Below are positions 33,086 through 41,825 of a stretch of DNA of 64,000 nucleotides, piece by piece. The notes beneath the pieces are model-generated. The model ran no database searches and was not told the DNA's origin. It saw nothing but the letters and a program-made list of their open reading frames with translations. The translations under genes and the position numbers were made by a program. The stretch spans positions 38,054-102,053 of the forward strand of contig DFOA01000059.1 of assembly GCA_002381185.1 (NCBI GenBank), read 5' to 3'. Source of the DNA: Firmicutes bacterium UBA3553 (GTDB lineage Bacteria; Bacillota; Clostridia; Tissierellales; Sedimentibacteraceae). Position 1 is the first letter of the stretch. Every line of letters starts with the position of its first letter.

Positions 33086-34810
33086 ATGTACAATTTGTCC
33101 AATATTGCAGACACTGTCCAGAAATATGCAAAAATTACAGCTGAAATAGCTAAGGTTGATGTAGAGGTTGTTGATTCAAAATTAGTAAGGGTGGCAGGTA
33201 CAGGTATATTCAGTGACGGTATAAATACTGATGTATCAGAAAATTCCCATGTATATAAAAATGCAATTGCAACTGGAGAAAGACAAATAGTAAGTGAGCC
33301 GGGAAAAGATGAAAGATGCAAGAACTGTCGCCTTAAAAATGAATGTCATGAAACTTTTGAAATTTCTATGCCTATAAATATGAAGGGTGAAATTATCGGA
33401 GTTATAGGCATGGCTTGTGACAATGAAGAATCTAAAAAAATAATATTGGACAACTTGGATAGCTATATGGAATTTTTGGAACAAATTGCTGACTTTATAG
33501 CAACCAAGGCATATGAAGATGAAGAAGCCAAAAATAAGATGTCAATTATAAGCATGCTTAAACTTATTACAAGGAGCATGGACGAAGGTGCCATAATAAT
33601 TAACAATGAAGGAAATGTGGATACCATCAATGTGAGTGCCAAGAAACAGCTTGGGATTTCAAGAATAATAAACAATGAAAAAATATATATAGAGGCAACT
33701 GGAGATACAGTCAACAACAGTAAAGAATACAGGGTTCGAATCGGAGAAAATGTTAATACCGTTATAGGAGATATATATGAAGTGCCTGAAAATCCAATGT
33801 TTAAACAAGTAATTCTTTTCAGGGACTTAAATAAAGTTCAGTCCAATATTTATGCTATGACATCTACGATTAATGCAATCAACACAGATAAAATTGTTGG
33901 AAGCAGCAAAAAAATCATTGAGCTTAAAGAGGAAATTAAGAAAGTTGCAAACTCTTTTTCAACAGTCCTGATTACCGGGGAAAGCGGGAGTGGAAAGGAA
34001 GTTGTTGCTACAGCCATTTGGCAGAATTCTGACAGAAGAAATAACCGGTTTGTAGCAATAAATTGTGCCGCTATACCTGAACCGCTTTTAGAAAGCGAAT
34101 TGTTCGGATATGTAAAAGGAGCATTTACAGGGGCCGATCCAAATGGTAAAATAGGAAAATTTGAACTGGCTAACAATGGGGTAATTTTTTTGGATGAAAT
34201 AGGAGATATGCCTATTTACCTGCAATCAAAATTGTTAAGGGTAATTCAGGACAAAAAGGTAATAAGAATCGGTTCAAACCAGGTTATTCCTCTTGATGTA
34301 CGAATAATTGCCGCAACTAACAAGGATTTAAGACAAATGATTAATGAGAACAAATTCCGTGAAGATTTGTATTACAGACTGAATGTAATACCGATAGAAA
34401 TACCTCCGCTAAGGGAAAGAAAAGAAGATATAAAGGATTTGATATATCACTTCATACATTATTACAGGAAGATGTTCGGCAAAAACTTTGATAAAATAGA
34501 AGATGAAACAATGAAAAAGCTGCTGGACTATCCGTGGTACGGAAATGTGAGAGAATTGGAAAACACTGTGGAATTTATGGTCAACATGATGGAACACGGT
34601 GTAATTAATGATAATGCCATCCCTATTAATATTAAAAAGAAGGACTATAAAAAAAGTATAAAAAATAATAAAGTAAGAACATTAAAAGAAATTGAACAGG
34701 AAGAAATTCAAAAGGCTATTGATTATTATGGAAACACAACAGAAGGAAAAATAGAAGCTGCCAATGCACTGGGCATTGGGATTGCAACACTTTACAGAAA
34801 GCTGCAATAA
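33086..34810 (+). CDS. ygeV: Sigma-54-dependent transcriptional activator, YgeV-like
   Basis: A 574-residue enhancer-binding protein. Residues 1-150 form a GAF/PrpR-like sensor with a C-x2-C-x5-C motif (C78, C81, C87), which could bind metal, an Fe-S cluster or a ligand; a PAS-like linker follows. The AAA+ domain has Walker A GESGSGKE (about 297), the sigma-54 contact loop GAFTGA (about 345) and Walker B GVIFLDEIGD. A Fis-type helix-turn-helix (KIEAANALGIGIATLYRKLQ) ends the protein. Start follows AAAGGTGAAATAA. It lies directly upstream of ygeX, which carries a -24/-12 promoter, so it is the likely activator of the purine cluster. Confidence 0.85.
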   Translation: MYNLSNIADTVQKYAKITAEIAKVDVEVVDSKLVRVAGTGIFSDGINTDVSENSHVYKNAIATGERQIVSEPGKDERCKNCRLKNECHETFEISMPINMKGEIIGVIGMACDNEESKKIILDNLDSYMEFLEQIADFIATKAYEDEEAKNKMSIISMLKLITRSMDEGAIIINNEGNVDTINVSAKKQLGISRIINNEKIYIEATGDTVNNSKEYRVRIGENVNTVIGDIYEVPENPMFKQVILFRDLNKVQSNIYAMTSTINAINTDKIVGSSKKIIELKEEIKKVANSFSTVLITGESGSGKEVVATAIWQNSDRRNNRFVAINCAAIPEPLLESELFGYVKGAFTGADPNGKIGKFELANNGVIFLDEIGDMPIYLQSKLLRVIQDKKVIRIGSNQVIPLDVRIIAATNKDLRQMINENKFREDLYYRLNVIPIEIPPLRERKEDIKDLIYHFIHYYRKMFGKNFDKIEDETMKKLLDYPWYGNVRELENTVEFMVNMMEHGVINDNAIPINIKKKDYKKSIKNNKVRTLKEIEQEEIQKAIDYYGNTTEGKIEAANALGIGIATLYRKLQ

Positions 34811-34816
34811 AGTATG

Positions 34817-34866
34817 AAAAACTCATATTGGAAAAGTTATATGACCAATAAGGAGTTTTTTTTATG
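34817..34866 (+). terminator. Terminator of the activator gene
   Basis: AAAACTC-ATATTGG (from 34817) pairs with CCAATA-AGGAGTTTT (to about 34860), followed by further T. It separates the activator from the ygeX operon. Confidence 0.7.
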
Positions 34867-35044
34867 CTCAGAAAAATATCTTCATACATACTCTCATTAC
34901 AATTTATCAAAATGATAATTAAGATGAGATATATCAGCTATGATTTAACTATAAATATTACTTTGTGAATTGTTAATCATTGAAAGCCTTAAAAAAAGGG
35001 ATTTCTTAAAAATCTAAATAAATATCTAAATAAAAAAACCTTAA
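34867..35044. other. AT-rich intergenic DNA upstream of the purine operon
   Basis: No gene is seen. The stretch is very AT-rich with A and T tracts and leads into the tandem palindromes at 35045-35077; it may be intrinsically bent, which helps DNA looping at sigma-54 promoters (inference). Confidence 0.35.
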
Positions 35045-35077
35045 TTATCAAATTGATAAAATTTATCTTTTTGATAA
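35045..35077. promoter_or_regulatory. Tandem upstream activator sites for sigma-54 activator
   Basis: Two palindromes of the same form, TTATC-N5-GATAA, at 35045-35059 and 35063-35077, centres 18 bases apart and about 145-175 bases upstream of the -24 element. Dimeric enhancer-binding proteins usually bind paired palindromes at this distance, so these are the best candidates for YgeV binding. Confidence 0.6.
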
Positions 35078-35219
35078 AAATGATATAAAAACGGCATTTA
35101 TATAATAAAATCAAAAAATATATGTAAAATCTCTAAAACTTGTCCACATTGAAATTACAAGGAATAAAATTTTTATTTTTAACAAAACTAATAAAATGAA
35201 ATTAAAATGTCTAAAAAAG

Positions 35220-35236
35220 TTGGCATAGATTTTGCT
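35220..35236 (+). promoter_or_regulatory. Sigma-54 (-24/-12) promoter of ygeX operon
   Basis: TTGGCATAGATTTTGCT has the required GG and GC dinucleotides 10 bases apart and near-consensus flanks (TTGGCAT and TTGCT). It lies 43 bases upstream of the ygeX start and pairs naturally with the activator gene just upstream. Confidence 0.85.
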
Positions 35237-35278
35237 ATAGTTATTGTATAAAATTATTTCTATGGAAAGGTAGTAAAA

Positions 35279-36487
35279 ATGACTGTTAAATTTGATTTAG
35301 TACAAAATGACATTACTAAAAGAGAAAAAACTGATTTAAGTTTCTTGAATGAAGATGTAGCTAAAAAAGTTCTAAAGTATCATTCAAGTTTTGAACAGTA
35401 TACTGAAACTCCTTTAGTTGAATTAAAGGAATTGGCAAAATATTTAGGTTTGAATGATATTTTCATTAAAGATGAGTCCTACAGATTTGGCTTGAATGCT
35501 TTTAAGGTATTAGGCGGAAGTTATACAATAGGCCAATATATAGCCAATAATTTAGGAAAAGACATAGAAGAACTTCCATACAAATTATTAATTTCTGATG
35601 AAGTTAAAAAAGAACTTGGTGATTTAACGTTTATAACAGCAACAGACGGAAACCACGGGAGAGGAATTGCCTGGACTGCTGAACAATTAAAACAAAAAGC
35701 AATTGTTTACATGCCGAAGGGAAGCGCTCTTGAACGACGTGACAGAATCAGAGCACACGGTGCCACATGTGAAATAACTGAATGGAACTATGATGACACT
35801 GTAAGATATTGCAATGAATTAGCTGAAAAAAACGGTTATGTAATGGTTCAGGATACTTCATGGCCCGGCTATGAAGAACTTCCAAGATGGATTATGCAAG
35901 GATATATGACAATGGCATATGAAGCTTATTTGAAATTAGAAAAGGAAGGTAAGAGACCCACACACATTTTCCTTCAGGCAGGAGTAGGTTCAATGGCGTC
36001 GGGAGTTTGCGGATTCTTCTCAAATGTATATGCTGACAACAAGCCGATAATTACCATAGTAGAACCTGATAAGGCAGCTTGCCTGTATCAGACTGCAAAG
36101 GCTGATGATGGTAAACTTCATCCTGTAACAGGTGAAATGAATACTATAATGGCAGGTCTTGCATGTGGAGAACCAATTACAATAGGATATCCTGTCCTTA
36201 ATGCAAATGCTGAAAACTTCTTATCCATTCCGGAAGAAGCAGCAGCACACGGAATGAGAGTTCTTGGAAACCCGCTTAAAGGGGACGAAAGAGTAATCTC
36301 CGGTGAAAGTGGAGCAGCAACAGCAGGAGCAGTAGCACAAATTATGAAATTAGAAGAATTAAAAGGTATTAAAGAAAAGCTGAAACTTGACGAAAATTCG
36401 GTTGTATTGCTGTTCAGCACAGAAGGCGACACTTATTTTGAAGGCTACAGGGACATTGTTTGGAACGGATTATATCCAAATAAATAA
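35279..36487 (+). CDS. ygeX: Diaminopropionate ammonia-lyase
   Basis: A 402-residue PLP enzyme that splits 2,3-diaminopropionate to pyruvate and ammonia. The PLP lysine is in RFGLNAFKVLGG (K76), ATDGNHGRGIAW is the substrate/phosphate-contact loop, and QAGVGSMASGV is the glycine loop; SGESGAATAG lies near the C-terminus. Length matches E. coli YgeX. Start follows GGAAAGGTAGTAAAA. It is the first gene behind the sigma-54 promoter. In anaerobic urate/purine breakdown it supplies pyruvate at the end of the route. Confidence 0.92.
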   Translation: MTVKFDLVQNDITKREKTDLSFLNEDVAKKVLKYHSSFEQYTETPLVELKELAKYLGLNDIFIKDESYRFGLNAFKVLGGSYTIGQYIANNLGKDIEELPYKLLISDEVKKELGDLTFITATDGNHGRGIAWTAEQLKQKAIVYMPKGSALERRDRIRAHGATCEITEWNYDDTVRYCNELAEKNGYVMVQDTSWPGYEELPRWIMQGYMTMAYEAYLKLEKEGKRPTHIFLQAGVGSMASGVCGFFSNVYADNKPIITIVEPDKAACLYQTAKADDGKLHPVTGEMNTIMAGLACGEPITIGYPVLNANAENFLSIPEEAAAHGMRVLGNPLKGDERVISGESGAATAGAVAQIMKLEELKGIKEKLKLDENSVVLLFSTEGDTYFEGYRDIVWNGLYPNK

Positions 36488-36564
36488 GAATAATCCTTAT
36501 ATAAAAATAAATTAAAAAAATCAAATTCTATTCAAAATTAAAAATTATTAACAAGGAGAAAAAC

Positions 36565-37761
36565 ATGAACAAGAATTTTAATGAATTATTAGGAAGATTA
36601 AAAAATTTAGATTACAAAAATCTTTATCACAATGACTTTTTATTAACATGGGATAAAACTCAGGAAGAATTAGAAGCAATATTTACTGTAGCTGAAACAC
36701 TCAGATATTTAAGAGAAAACAACATCAGCCCGAAAATATTTGATTCCGGATTAGGAATTTCAGTATTCAGAGATAACTCAACAAGAACAAGATTCTCATT
36801 TGCTTCAGCTTGTAACTTATTAGGATTGGAAGTTCAGGATTTAGACGAAGAAAAATCACAAATAGCTCACGGTGAAACTGTAAAAGAAACAGCTAACATG
36901 ATTTCCTTCATGGCTGACGTTATAGGTATCCGTGATGACATGTATATCGGTAAAGGCCACACATATCAAAAATCAGTTGCCGAATATGTTGAAGAAGGAT
37001 TCAAAGACGGAGTTTTAGAGCAAAGACCAACAATTGTTAACTTGCAATGCGACATTGACCACCCAACTCAGACAATGGCTGATGCTTTGCACTTAATCAA
37101 TGAATTTGGCGGAATCGAAAATCTTAAAGGTAAAAAAGTTGCAATGACTTGGGCTTACTCACCATCATATGGTAAACCATTGTCAGTGCCTCAAGGCATA
37201 ATCGGTTTGTTGACAAGATTCGGAATGGAAGTAGTTCTTGCTCATCCGGAAGGATATGAAGTAATGCCTGAAGTTGAAGAAGTTGCAAGAAAGAATGCTG
37301 AACAATACGGCGGATCATTTACAAAAACAAATTCTATGGCAGAAGCATTCAAAGATGCCGACATAGTATATCCTAAGAGCTGGGCTCCGTTTGCAGCTAT
37401 GGAAAAAAGAACTAACCTTTACGGTGAAGGAAAATTTGACGAAATAAAAGCATTAGAAAAAGAATTATTAAAACAAAATGCCGAACATACAGACTGGGCT
37501 TGTACAGAAGAGTTAATGAAGACTACAAAAGATGGCAAAGCTTTATACCTGCATTGCCTTCCTGCTGATATTACAGGAGTTAGCTGCAAGACCGGCGAAG
37601 TTGATGCTACAGTATTTGACAGATACAGAATTCCTCTTTACAAAGAAGCAAGCTATAAACCATATGTTATAGCATCAATGATTTTCTTACAGAAAATTAA
37701 AAACCCGGTAGAAACATTACAAAACTTGGTTGACAAAAACAAAGCAAGATTAGAAAGATAA
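36565..37761 (+). CDS. ygeW: Knotted carbamoyltransferase YgeW
   Basis: A 398-residue member of the aspartate/ornithine carbamoyltransferase superfamily. It keeps the carbamoyl-phosphate motif STRTR (72-76), HPTQ (166-169), and HCLPAD near residue 331. Family knowledge: YgeW-type proteins have a trefoil knot and act in purine/ureide degradation, probably phosphorolysing a carbamoyl compound to carbamoyl phosphate; the natural substrate is less firmly known than the fold. Carbamate kinase encoded downstream would make ATP from the product. Start follows AAGGAGAAAAAC. Confidence 0.9.
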   Translation: MNKNFNELLGRLKNLDYKNLYHNDFLLTWDKTQEELEAIFTVAETLRYLRENNISPKIFDSGLGISVFRDNSTRTRFSFASACNLLGLEVQDLDEEKSQIAHGETVKETANMISFMADVIGIRDDMYIGKGHTYQKSVAEYVEEGFKDGVLEQRPTIVNLQCDIDHPTQTMADALHLINEFGGIENLKGKKVAMTWAYSPSYGKPLSVPQGIIGLLTRFGMEVVLAHPEGYEVMPEVEEVARKNAEQYGGSFTKTNSMAEAFKDADIVYPKSWAPFAAMEKRTNLYGEGKFDEIKALEKELLKQNAEHTDWACTEELMKTTKDGKALYLHCLPADITGVSCKTGEVDATVFDRYRIPLYKEASYKPYVIASMIFLQKIKNPVETLQNLVDKNKARLER

Positions 37762-37778
37762 TTTCGGAGGAAGAATAA

Positions 37779-39098
37779 ATGGCAAGTTTAGAATTCAAGA
37801 AAATTCAGGAAGCAGCACAAGGCTATGAAAAAGAGATGACGAAATTCTTAAGAGATTTAGTTCGCATACCTGGTGAGTCCTGTGAAGAAAAAGGTGTAGT
37901 AGATCGTATTGCTGAAGAAATGAAAGCAGTAGGTTTTGATAAAGTTGAAATAGATCCGCAGGGTAATGTTCTGGGATACATGGGAACAGGAAAAACCTTA
38001 ATAGGTTTTGATGCTCACATTGACACAGTTGGTATAGGCAACAGAGCTAACTGGGCTTTTGATCCATATGAAGGATTTGAATCTGAAACTGAAATAGGAG
38101 GCCGTGGTACATCTGACCAGTTAGGCGGAATCGTATCTTCAGTTTACGGAGCAAAAGTAATGAAAGACTTAGGTCTTTTAAATGACAAGTATACAGCTTT
38201 AGTAGTTGGTTCAGTTCAAGAAGAAGACTGTGACGGATTATGTTGGGAATATATTATAAAAGAAGATAAAATAAGACCTGAATTTGTAGTTTCTACAGAA
38301 CCTACAGACGGAGGTATCTACAGAGGACAAAGAGGACGTATGGAAATACGTGTTGATGTTCAGGGAGTTTCATGCCACGGTTCAGCTCCGGAAAGAGGAG
38401 ATAATGCAATTTACAAAATGGCTGAAATATTAATGAATATTCGTGACCTTAATGAAAATGATGCTGCTGATAACAAGGAAATCAAAGGCTTAGTTAAAAT
38501 GCTGGATGAAAAATACAATCAGCAATACAAAGAAGCTCAGTTCCTGGGCCGTGGTACTGTAACAACATCTCAGATATTCTTTACTTCACCGAGCCGCTGT
38601 GCGGTAGCAGATTCATGCTCAATTTCATTAGACCGCCGTATGACAGCCGGTGAAACTTGGGAAAGCTGTTTGGATGAAATTCGTGCACTTCCGGCAGTAA
38701 AGAAATACAATGCGACTGTAAGCATGTATGACTATGACAGACCAAGTTATACAGGCTTAGTATATCCAATTGAATGCTATTTCCCGACTTGGGTTATTCC
38801 TGAAGACCATGCTGTAACAAAAGCAATGGAAGAAGCATATAAGGGACTTTACGGAACAACACGAAGCGGTTCTAAAGAAACTGACGAAATGAGAAGAGCT
38901 CGTCCGCTTACAGACAAATGGACATTCTCAACAAACGGAGTTTCCATAATGGGACGTAACGGAATTCCTGTAATCGGATTCGGTCCTGGTGCAGAGGCTC
39001 AGGCTCATGCTCCAAACGAAAAAACCTGGAAAGAAGACTTGGTAAAATGTGCCGCTGTTTACGCTGCACTTCCGACAATATACACTGAAAATAAATAA
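37779..39098 (+). CDS. ygeY: M20-family deacylase/peptidase YgeY
   Basis: A 439-residue zinc hydrolase of the M20 (ArgE/DapE) family. Metal and catalytic residues are visible: DAHIDTVG (first histidine and catalytic aspartate), GRGTSDQLGG (bridging aspartate), QEEDCDG (general-base and metal glutamates), VSTEPTD, and a late histidine in AEAQAHAPNEK. Family knowledge places YgeY in the same purine cluster, where it probably hydrolyses an N-acyl or N-carbamoyl intermediate to release diaminopropionate or a relative. Start after TTTCGGAGGAAGAATAA, 17 bases after ygeW. Confidence 0.88.
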   Translation: MASLEFKKIQEAAQGYEKEMTKFLRDLVRIPGESCEEKGVVDRIAEEMKAVGFDKVEIDPQGNVLGYMGTGKTLIGFDAHIDTVGIGNRANWAFDPYEGFESETEIGGRGTSDQLGGIVSSVYGAKVMKDLGLLNDKYTALVVGSVQEEDCDGLCWEYIIKEDKIRPEFVVSTEPTDGGIYRGQRGRMEIRVDVQGVSCHGSAPERGDNAIYKMAEILMNIRDLNENDAADNKEIKGLVKMLDEKYNQQYKEAQFLGRGTVTTSQIFFTSPSRCAVADSCSISLDRRMTAGETWESCLDEIRALPAVKKYNATVSMYDYDRPSYTGLVYPIECYFPTWVIPEDHAVTKAMEEAYKGLYGTTRSGSKETDEMRRARPLTDKWTFSTNGVSIMGRNGIPVIGFGPGAEAQAHAPNEKTWKEDLVKCAAVYAALPTIYTENK

Positions 39099-39110
39099 TT
39101 AAATAAATTT

Positions 39111-39139
39111 GACTAGGGGCGGTTTTTCCGTCCCCGGTC
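39111..39139 (+). other. Intercistronic hairpin between ygeY and ygfK
   Basis: GAC and GGGGCGG (39111-39122) pair with CCGTCCCC and GTC (39128-39139) around TTTTT, with a bulged T. It lacks a T-run, so it more likely protects or sets apart the mRNA segments than ends transcription. Confidence 0.5.
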
Positions 39140-39164
39140 TTGTTAGTAAAGAAAGGCGATTAAT

Positions 39165-40883
39165 ATGAGCGATGTAATGAAAGCATTACCATTTGAGTAT
39201 CTTATTGATGATTGCTTGCAGGATTATTATACAAAAGGAAAAATTCTTGAAGTTGATAAAAAAGATTTTTTCGTAAATGTAAGTGATAATCTTAAAATGA
39301 GTTTTAATAACGAGTATTTGAGATATCCTGTAGGGCCTGCAGCAGGACCACACACACAATTGGCTCAAAATTTGCTGGCTGCATATCTGACAGGAGCAAG
39401 ATTTTTTGAGCTCAAGACAGTTCAAATTATTGATGGAAAAGAAATGCAGTCCATGATTGAAAAGCCATGTATTGACGTTAAAAACGTAGGATACAATGTT
39501 GAATGGTCAACAGAACTGACAGTGGAAGAAGCTGCAAATGAATATATTAAAGGATCAGTATTATTGCAGGTAATGGCTGTTGAATTAGGGTTATCCGACA
39601 TAAAAGATTTCGTGTTCAATATCAGTGTTGGGTATAATCTTGAAGGAATACAATCCAGGAAAATATCTGATTTTATAGACAGCTTGAAAGAAGCAAAAGA
39701 TACAGACATATTTAAAGAATGCATTAAGACATTAAAAGACAACATAAATAAATTTAAAAGATTTAAACTTGAAGACATAGATAAAATTTCTTCTAAAATT
39801 ACCAATACCGTAACACTTTCAACAATGCATGGTGCTAAAGCCGAAGAAATTTTAGATATAGCAAGGCATTTGATTACGAACAAAAACATAAATACATTTA
39901 TAAAATGCAACCCTACACTGTTAGGGTACGAAAATGTAAGAGGGATTTTAGACAATTTAGGTTACAATGATATAGTTATCAGAAAAGAAGATTTCGATCA
40001 CGATTTGAAATTTGATATGGCTGTTGATATTGTAAATGAATTGAAAAGACTTGGAAAAGAAAACGGAGTGTTTGTCGGAATTAAATTAACAAATACACTT
40101 CCTGTATATAATTCCAGAAAAATTCTTCCTGGTGAAAGTATGTACTTATCAGGTAAACCGCTGTACCCCATAGCTATGGGCGTTTCAAGAATGTTTGCCG
40201 AAGCACTTGACGGAGATATTCATATATCATTGTCAGGCGGAATTGATAAGAACAATGTTGTTGATGTGCTTAAGACAGGAATAGCACCGCTTACAGTGTC
40301 AACACTTTTATTAAAGCCCGGAGGATATAAAAACCTTAAATCAATATTAGATAAAATTACTGCAGAACATATGGAATTTCATAAGCTTGATGTAAAAGCA
40401 GTTAAAGAACTCTCAGAAAATGCCGTAAAAGATACAAATTATAAGAACAAAGGCGATGGCAGGTATTTGGAAGACACACTGCCCACATATGACTGCTTTA
40501 AAGTTAACTGCGGAATATGTGTGGATGTGTGTCCAAACCGCGCTAACATGAGAGTTTATGATGACAGATTTGATTCGGCATATCAAATTGTCCATATTGA
40601 AAACAGATGCAATGAATGTGACAATTGCCATACATTCTGTACAAGGGGCGGTTTCCCGTATTTGAAAAAAGTGACATTGTTTGCAGACAAAGAAGAATTT
40701 GAAAATTCTGAAAATACCGGAATCCTTAAGCTGGGAGAAAAGAAGTTCCAATTAAGAGATGAAGACAAAAATGAATATGTTTATGATGTAAATAAATCAA
40801 GTGAAGACAAAAAATCAATAGAAAAAATACTTGAAACAATGATACGAGAATATCCATATTTAATTCAACAGGAGGAAAAATGA
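39165..40883 (+). CDS. ygfK: YgfK-type oxidoreductase, short form lacking the central flavin/NAD(P) module
   Basis: A 572-residue protein; E. coli YgfK is about 1030. Residues 1-400 match the YgfK dihydropyrimidine-dehydrogenase-like FMN barrel (PVGPAAGPHTQLAQN, GARFFELKTVQI, TLSTMHGAKAEEI, FIKCNPTLLGYENVRGIL, LSGGIDKNNVVDVLKTGI, LLKPGGYK). The frame then passes, just after DTLPTYDC, straight into the C-terminal ferredoxin-like end with two [4Fe-4S] motifs (CGICVDVCPNRAN and CNECDNCHTFC). The roughly 440-residue GltD-like FAD/NAD(P) part is absent, without any frameshift. It probably takes electrons from ferredoxin. Required for anaerobic urate use in related clusters (family knowledge). Its stop overlaps the next start. 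Confidence 0.85.
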   Translation: MSDVMKALPFEYLIDDCLQDYYTKGKILEVDKKDFFVNVSDNLKMSFNNEYLRYPVGPAAGPHTQLAQNLLAAYLTGARFFELKTVQIIDGKEMQSMIEKPCIDVKNVGYNVEWSTELTVEEAANEYIKGSVLLQVMAVELGLSDIKDFVFNISVGYNLEGIQSRKISDFIDSLKEAKDTDIFKECIKTLKDNINKFKRFKLEDIDKISSKITNTVTLSTMHGAKAEEILDIARHLITNKNINTFIKCNPTLLGYENVRGILDNLGYNDIVIRKEDFDHDLKFDMAVDIVNELKRLGKENGVFVGIKLTNTLPVYNSRKILPGESMYLSGKPLYPIAMGVSRMFAEALDGDIHISLSGGIDKNNVVDVLKTGIAPLTVSTLLLKPGGYKNLKSILDKITAEHMEFHKLDVKAVKELSENAVKDTNYKNKGDGRYLEDTLPTYDCFKVNCGICVDVCPNRANMRVYDDRFDSAYQIVHIENRCNECDNCHTFCTRGGFPYLKKVTLFADKEEFENSENTGILKLGEKKFQLRDEDKNEYVYDVNKSSEDKKSIEKILETMIREYPYLIQQEEK

Positions 40884-41812
40884 ACAAAAAAATAGTTATA
40901 GCATTGGGCGGAAACGCTCTTGGCAGTACATTGTCTGAACAAATGGAAGCTGTCAAATATACTTCTAAAGCAATAGCTGACTTGGTAGAAGCAGGATATG
41001 ATGTTATTGTTGCTCATGGAAATGGACCGCAGGTGGGCATGATCAACAACGCGTTCACAGAGTATGGAAAAGTAGATCCGAAGTTTCCGTTCATGCCGTT
41101 GTCAATGTGTGTTGCAATGAGCCAGGCGTACATAGGATATGACTTGCAGAATGCGCTTCGTGAAGAATTATTGGCCAGAGGAATAAAAAAGCCGGTAACA
41201 TCCATTATTACTCAAGTTGTTGTTGATGAAAAAGACCCTGCATTTGAAAGACCTACAAAACCAATAGGGCCTTTCATGACCGAACAAGAAGCGGAAGCTG
41301 CCCGTGGAAGAGGCATGGTTGTTGTTGAGGATTCAGGCAGAGGTTACAGAAGAGTAGTTGCATCTCCGAAACCACAGGATATAGTTGAAATTGAAACCAT
41401 TGAAGCATTAATCAAAGCCGGCGGAATTGTTATTGCATGCGGAGGCGGAGGAATTCCTGTTGTAAGAGAAGGAAATCACCTAAAAGGAGTCGGAGCTGTT
41501 ATAGATAAAGACTTTGCAAGCTCATTGCTGGCTGAAAAAATTGATGCTGACAGCTTTGTTGTACTTACAGCTGTTGAAAAGGTAGCAATAAAATTCGGCA
41601 AGCCTGATCAACAATGGTTATCTGATTTATCCATAGAAGAATCAGAAAAATATATTACTGATAAGGAATTTGCTGAAGGTTCAATGCTTCCGAAGGTTAA
41701 GGCTGCAATGTCATTTGCAACTTCAAAACCGGGAAGAAAAGCATTGATTACTTCTTTGGAAAAAGCCGCAGACGGTTTGGCAGGAAAAACAGGTACTTGG
41801 ATACATTCATAA
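40880..41812 (+). CDS. arcC: Carbamate kinase
   Basis: A 310-residue kinase that makes ATP from carbamoyl phosphate. It shows KKIVIALGGNALG at the N-terminus, AHGNGPQVGMINN, ACGGGGIPVVREG and VIDKDFASSLLAE, all diagnostic. ATG overlaps the ygfK stop, with GGAGGAAAA inside the end of ygfK. In this operon it would capture the energy of the carbamoyl phosphate released by YgeW; E. coli has the equivalent gene yqeA in its purine cluster. Confidence 0.95.
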   Translation: MNKKIVIALGGNALGSTLSEQMEAVKYTSKAIADLVEAGYDVIVAHGNGPQVGMINNAFTEYGKVDPKFPFMPLSMCVAMSQAYIGYDLQNALREELLARGIKKPVTSIITQVVVDEKDPAFERPTKPIGPFMTEQEAEAARGRGMVVVEDSGRGYRRVVASPKPQDIVEIETIEALIKAGGIVIACGGGGIPVVREGNHLKGVGAVIDKDFASSLLAEKIDADSFVVLTAVEKVAIKFGKPDQQWLSDLSIEESEKYITDKEFAEGSMLPKVKAAMSFATSKPGRKALITSLEKAADGLAGKTGTWIHS

Positions 41813-41825
41813 AAAGGAGCAAATA

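Noticed and set aside
39422..39955. Long antisense frame of 177 codons opposite ygfK
   Set aside because: It lies wholly inside the convincing ygfK coding region, has no ribosome binding site and its composition (runs of Ser, Leu, Phe) is that of a shadow of an AT-rich gene.
39165..40883. Frameshift or assembly deletion as cause of short YgfK
   Set aside because: The FMN-barrel part and the ferredoxin part are joined in one clean frame at a domain edge with operon spacing intact. A natural short form is more likely, though an assembly deletion cannot be excluded without reads.
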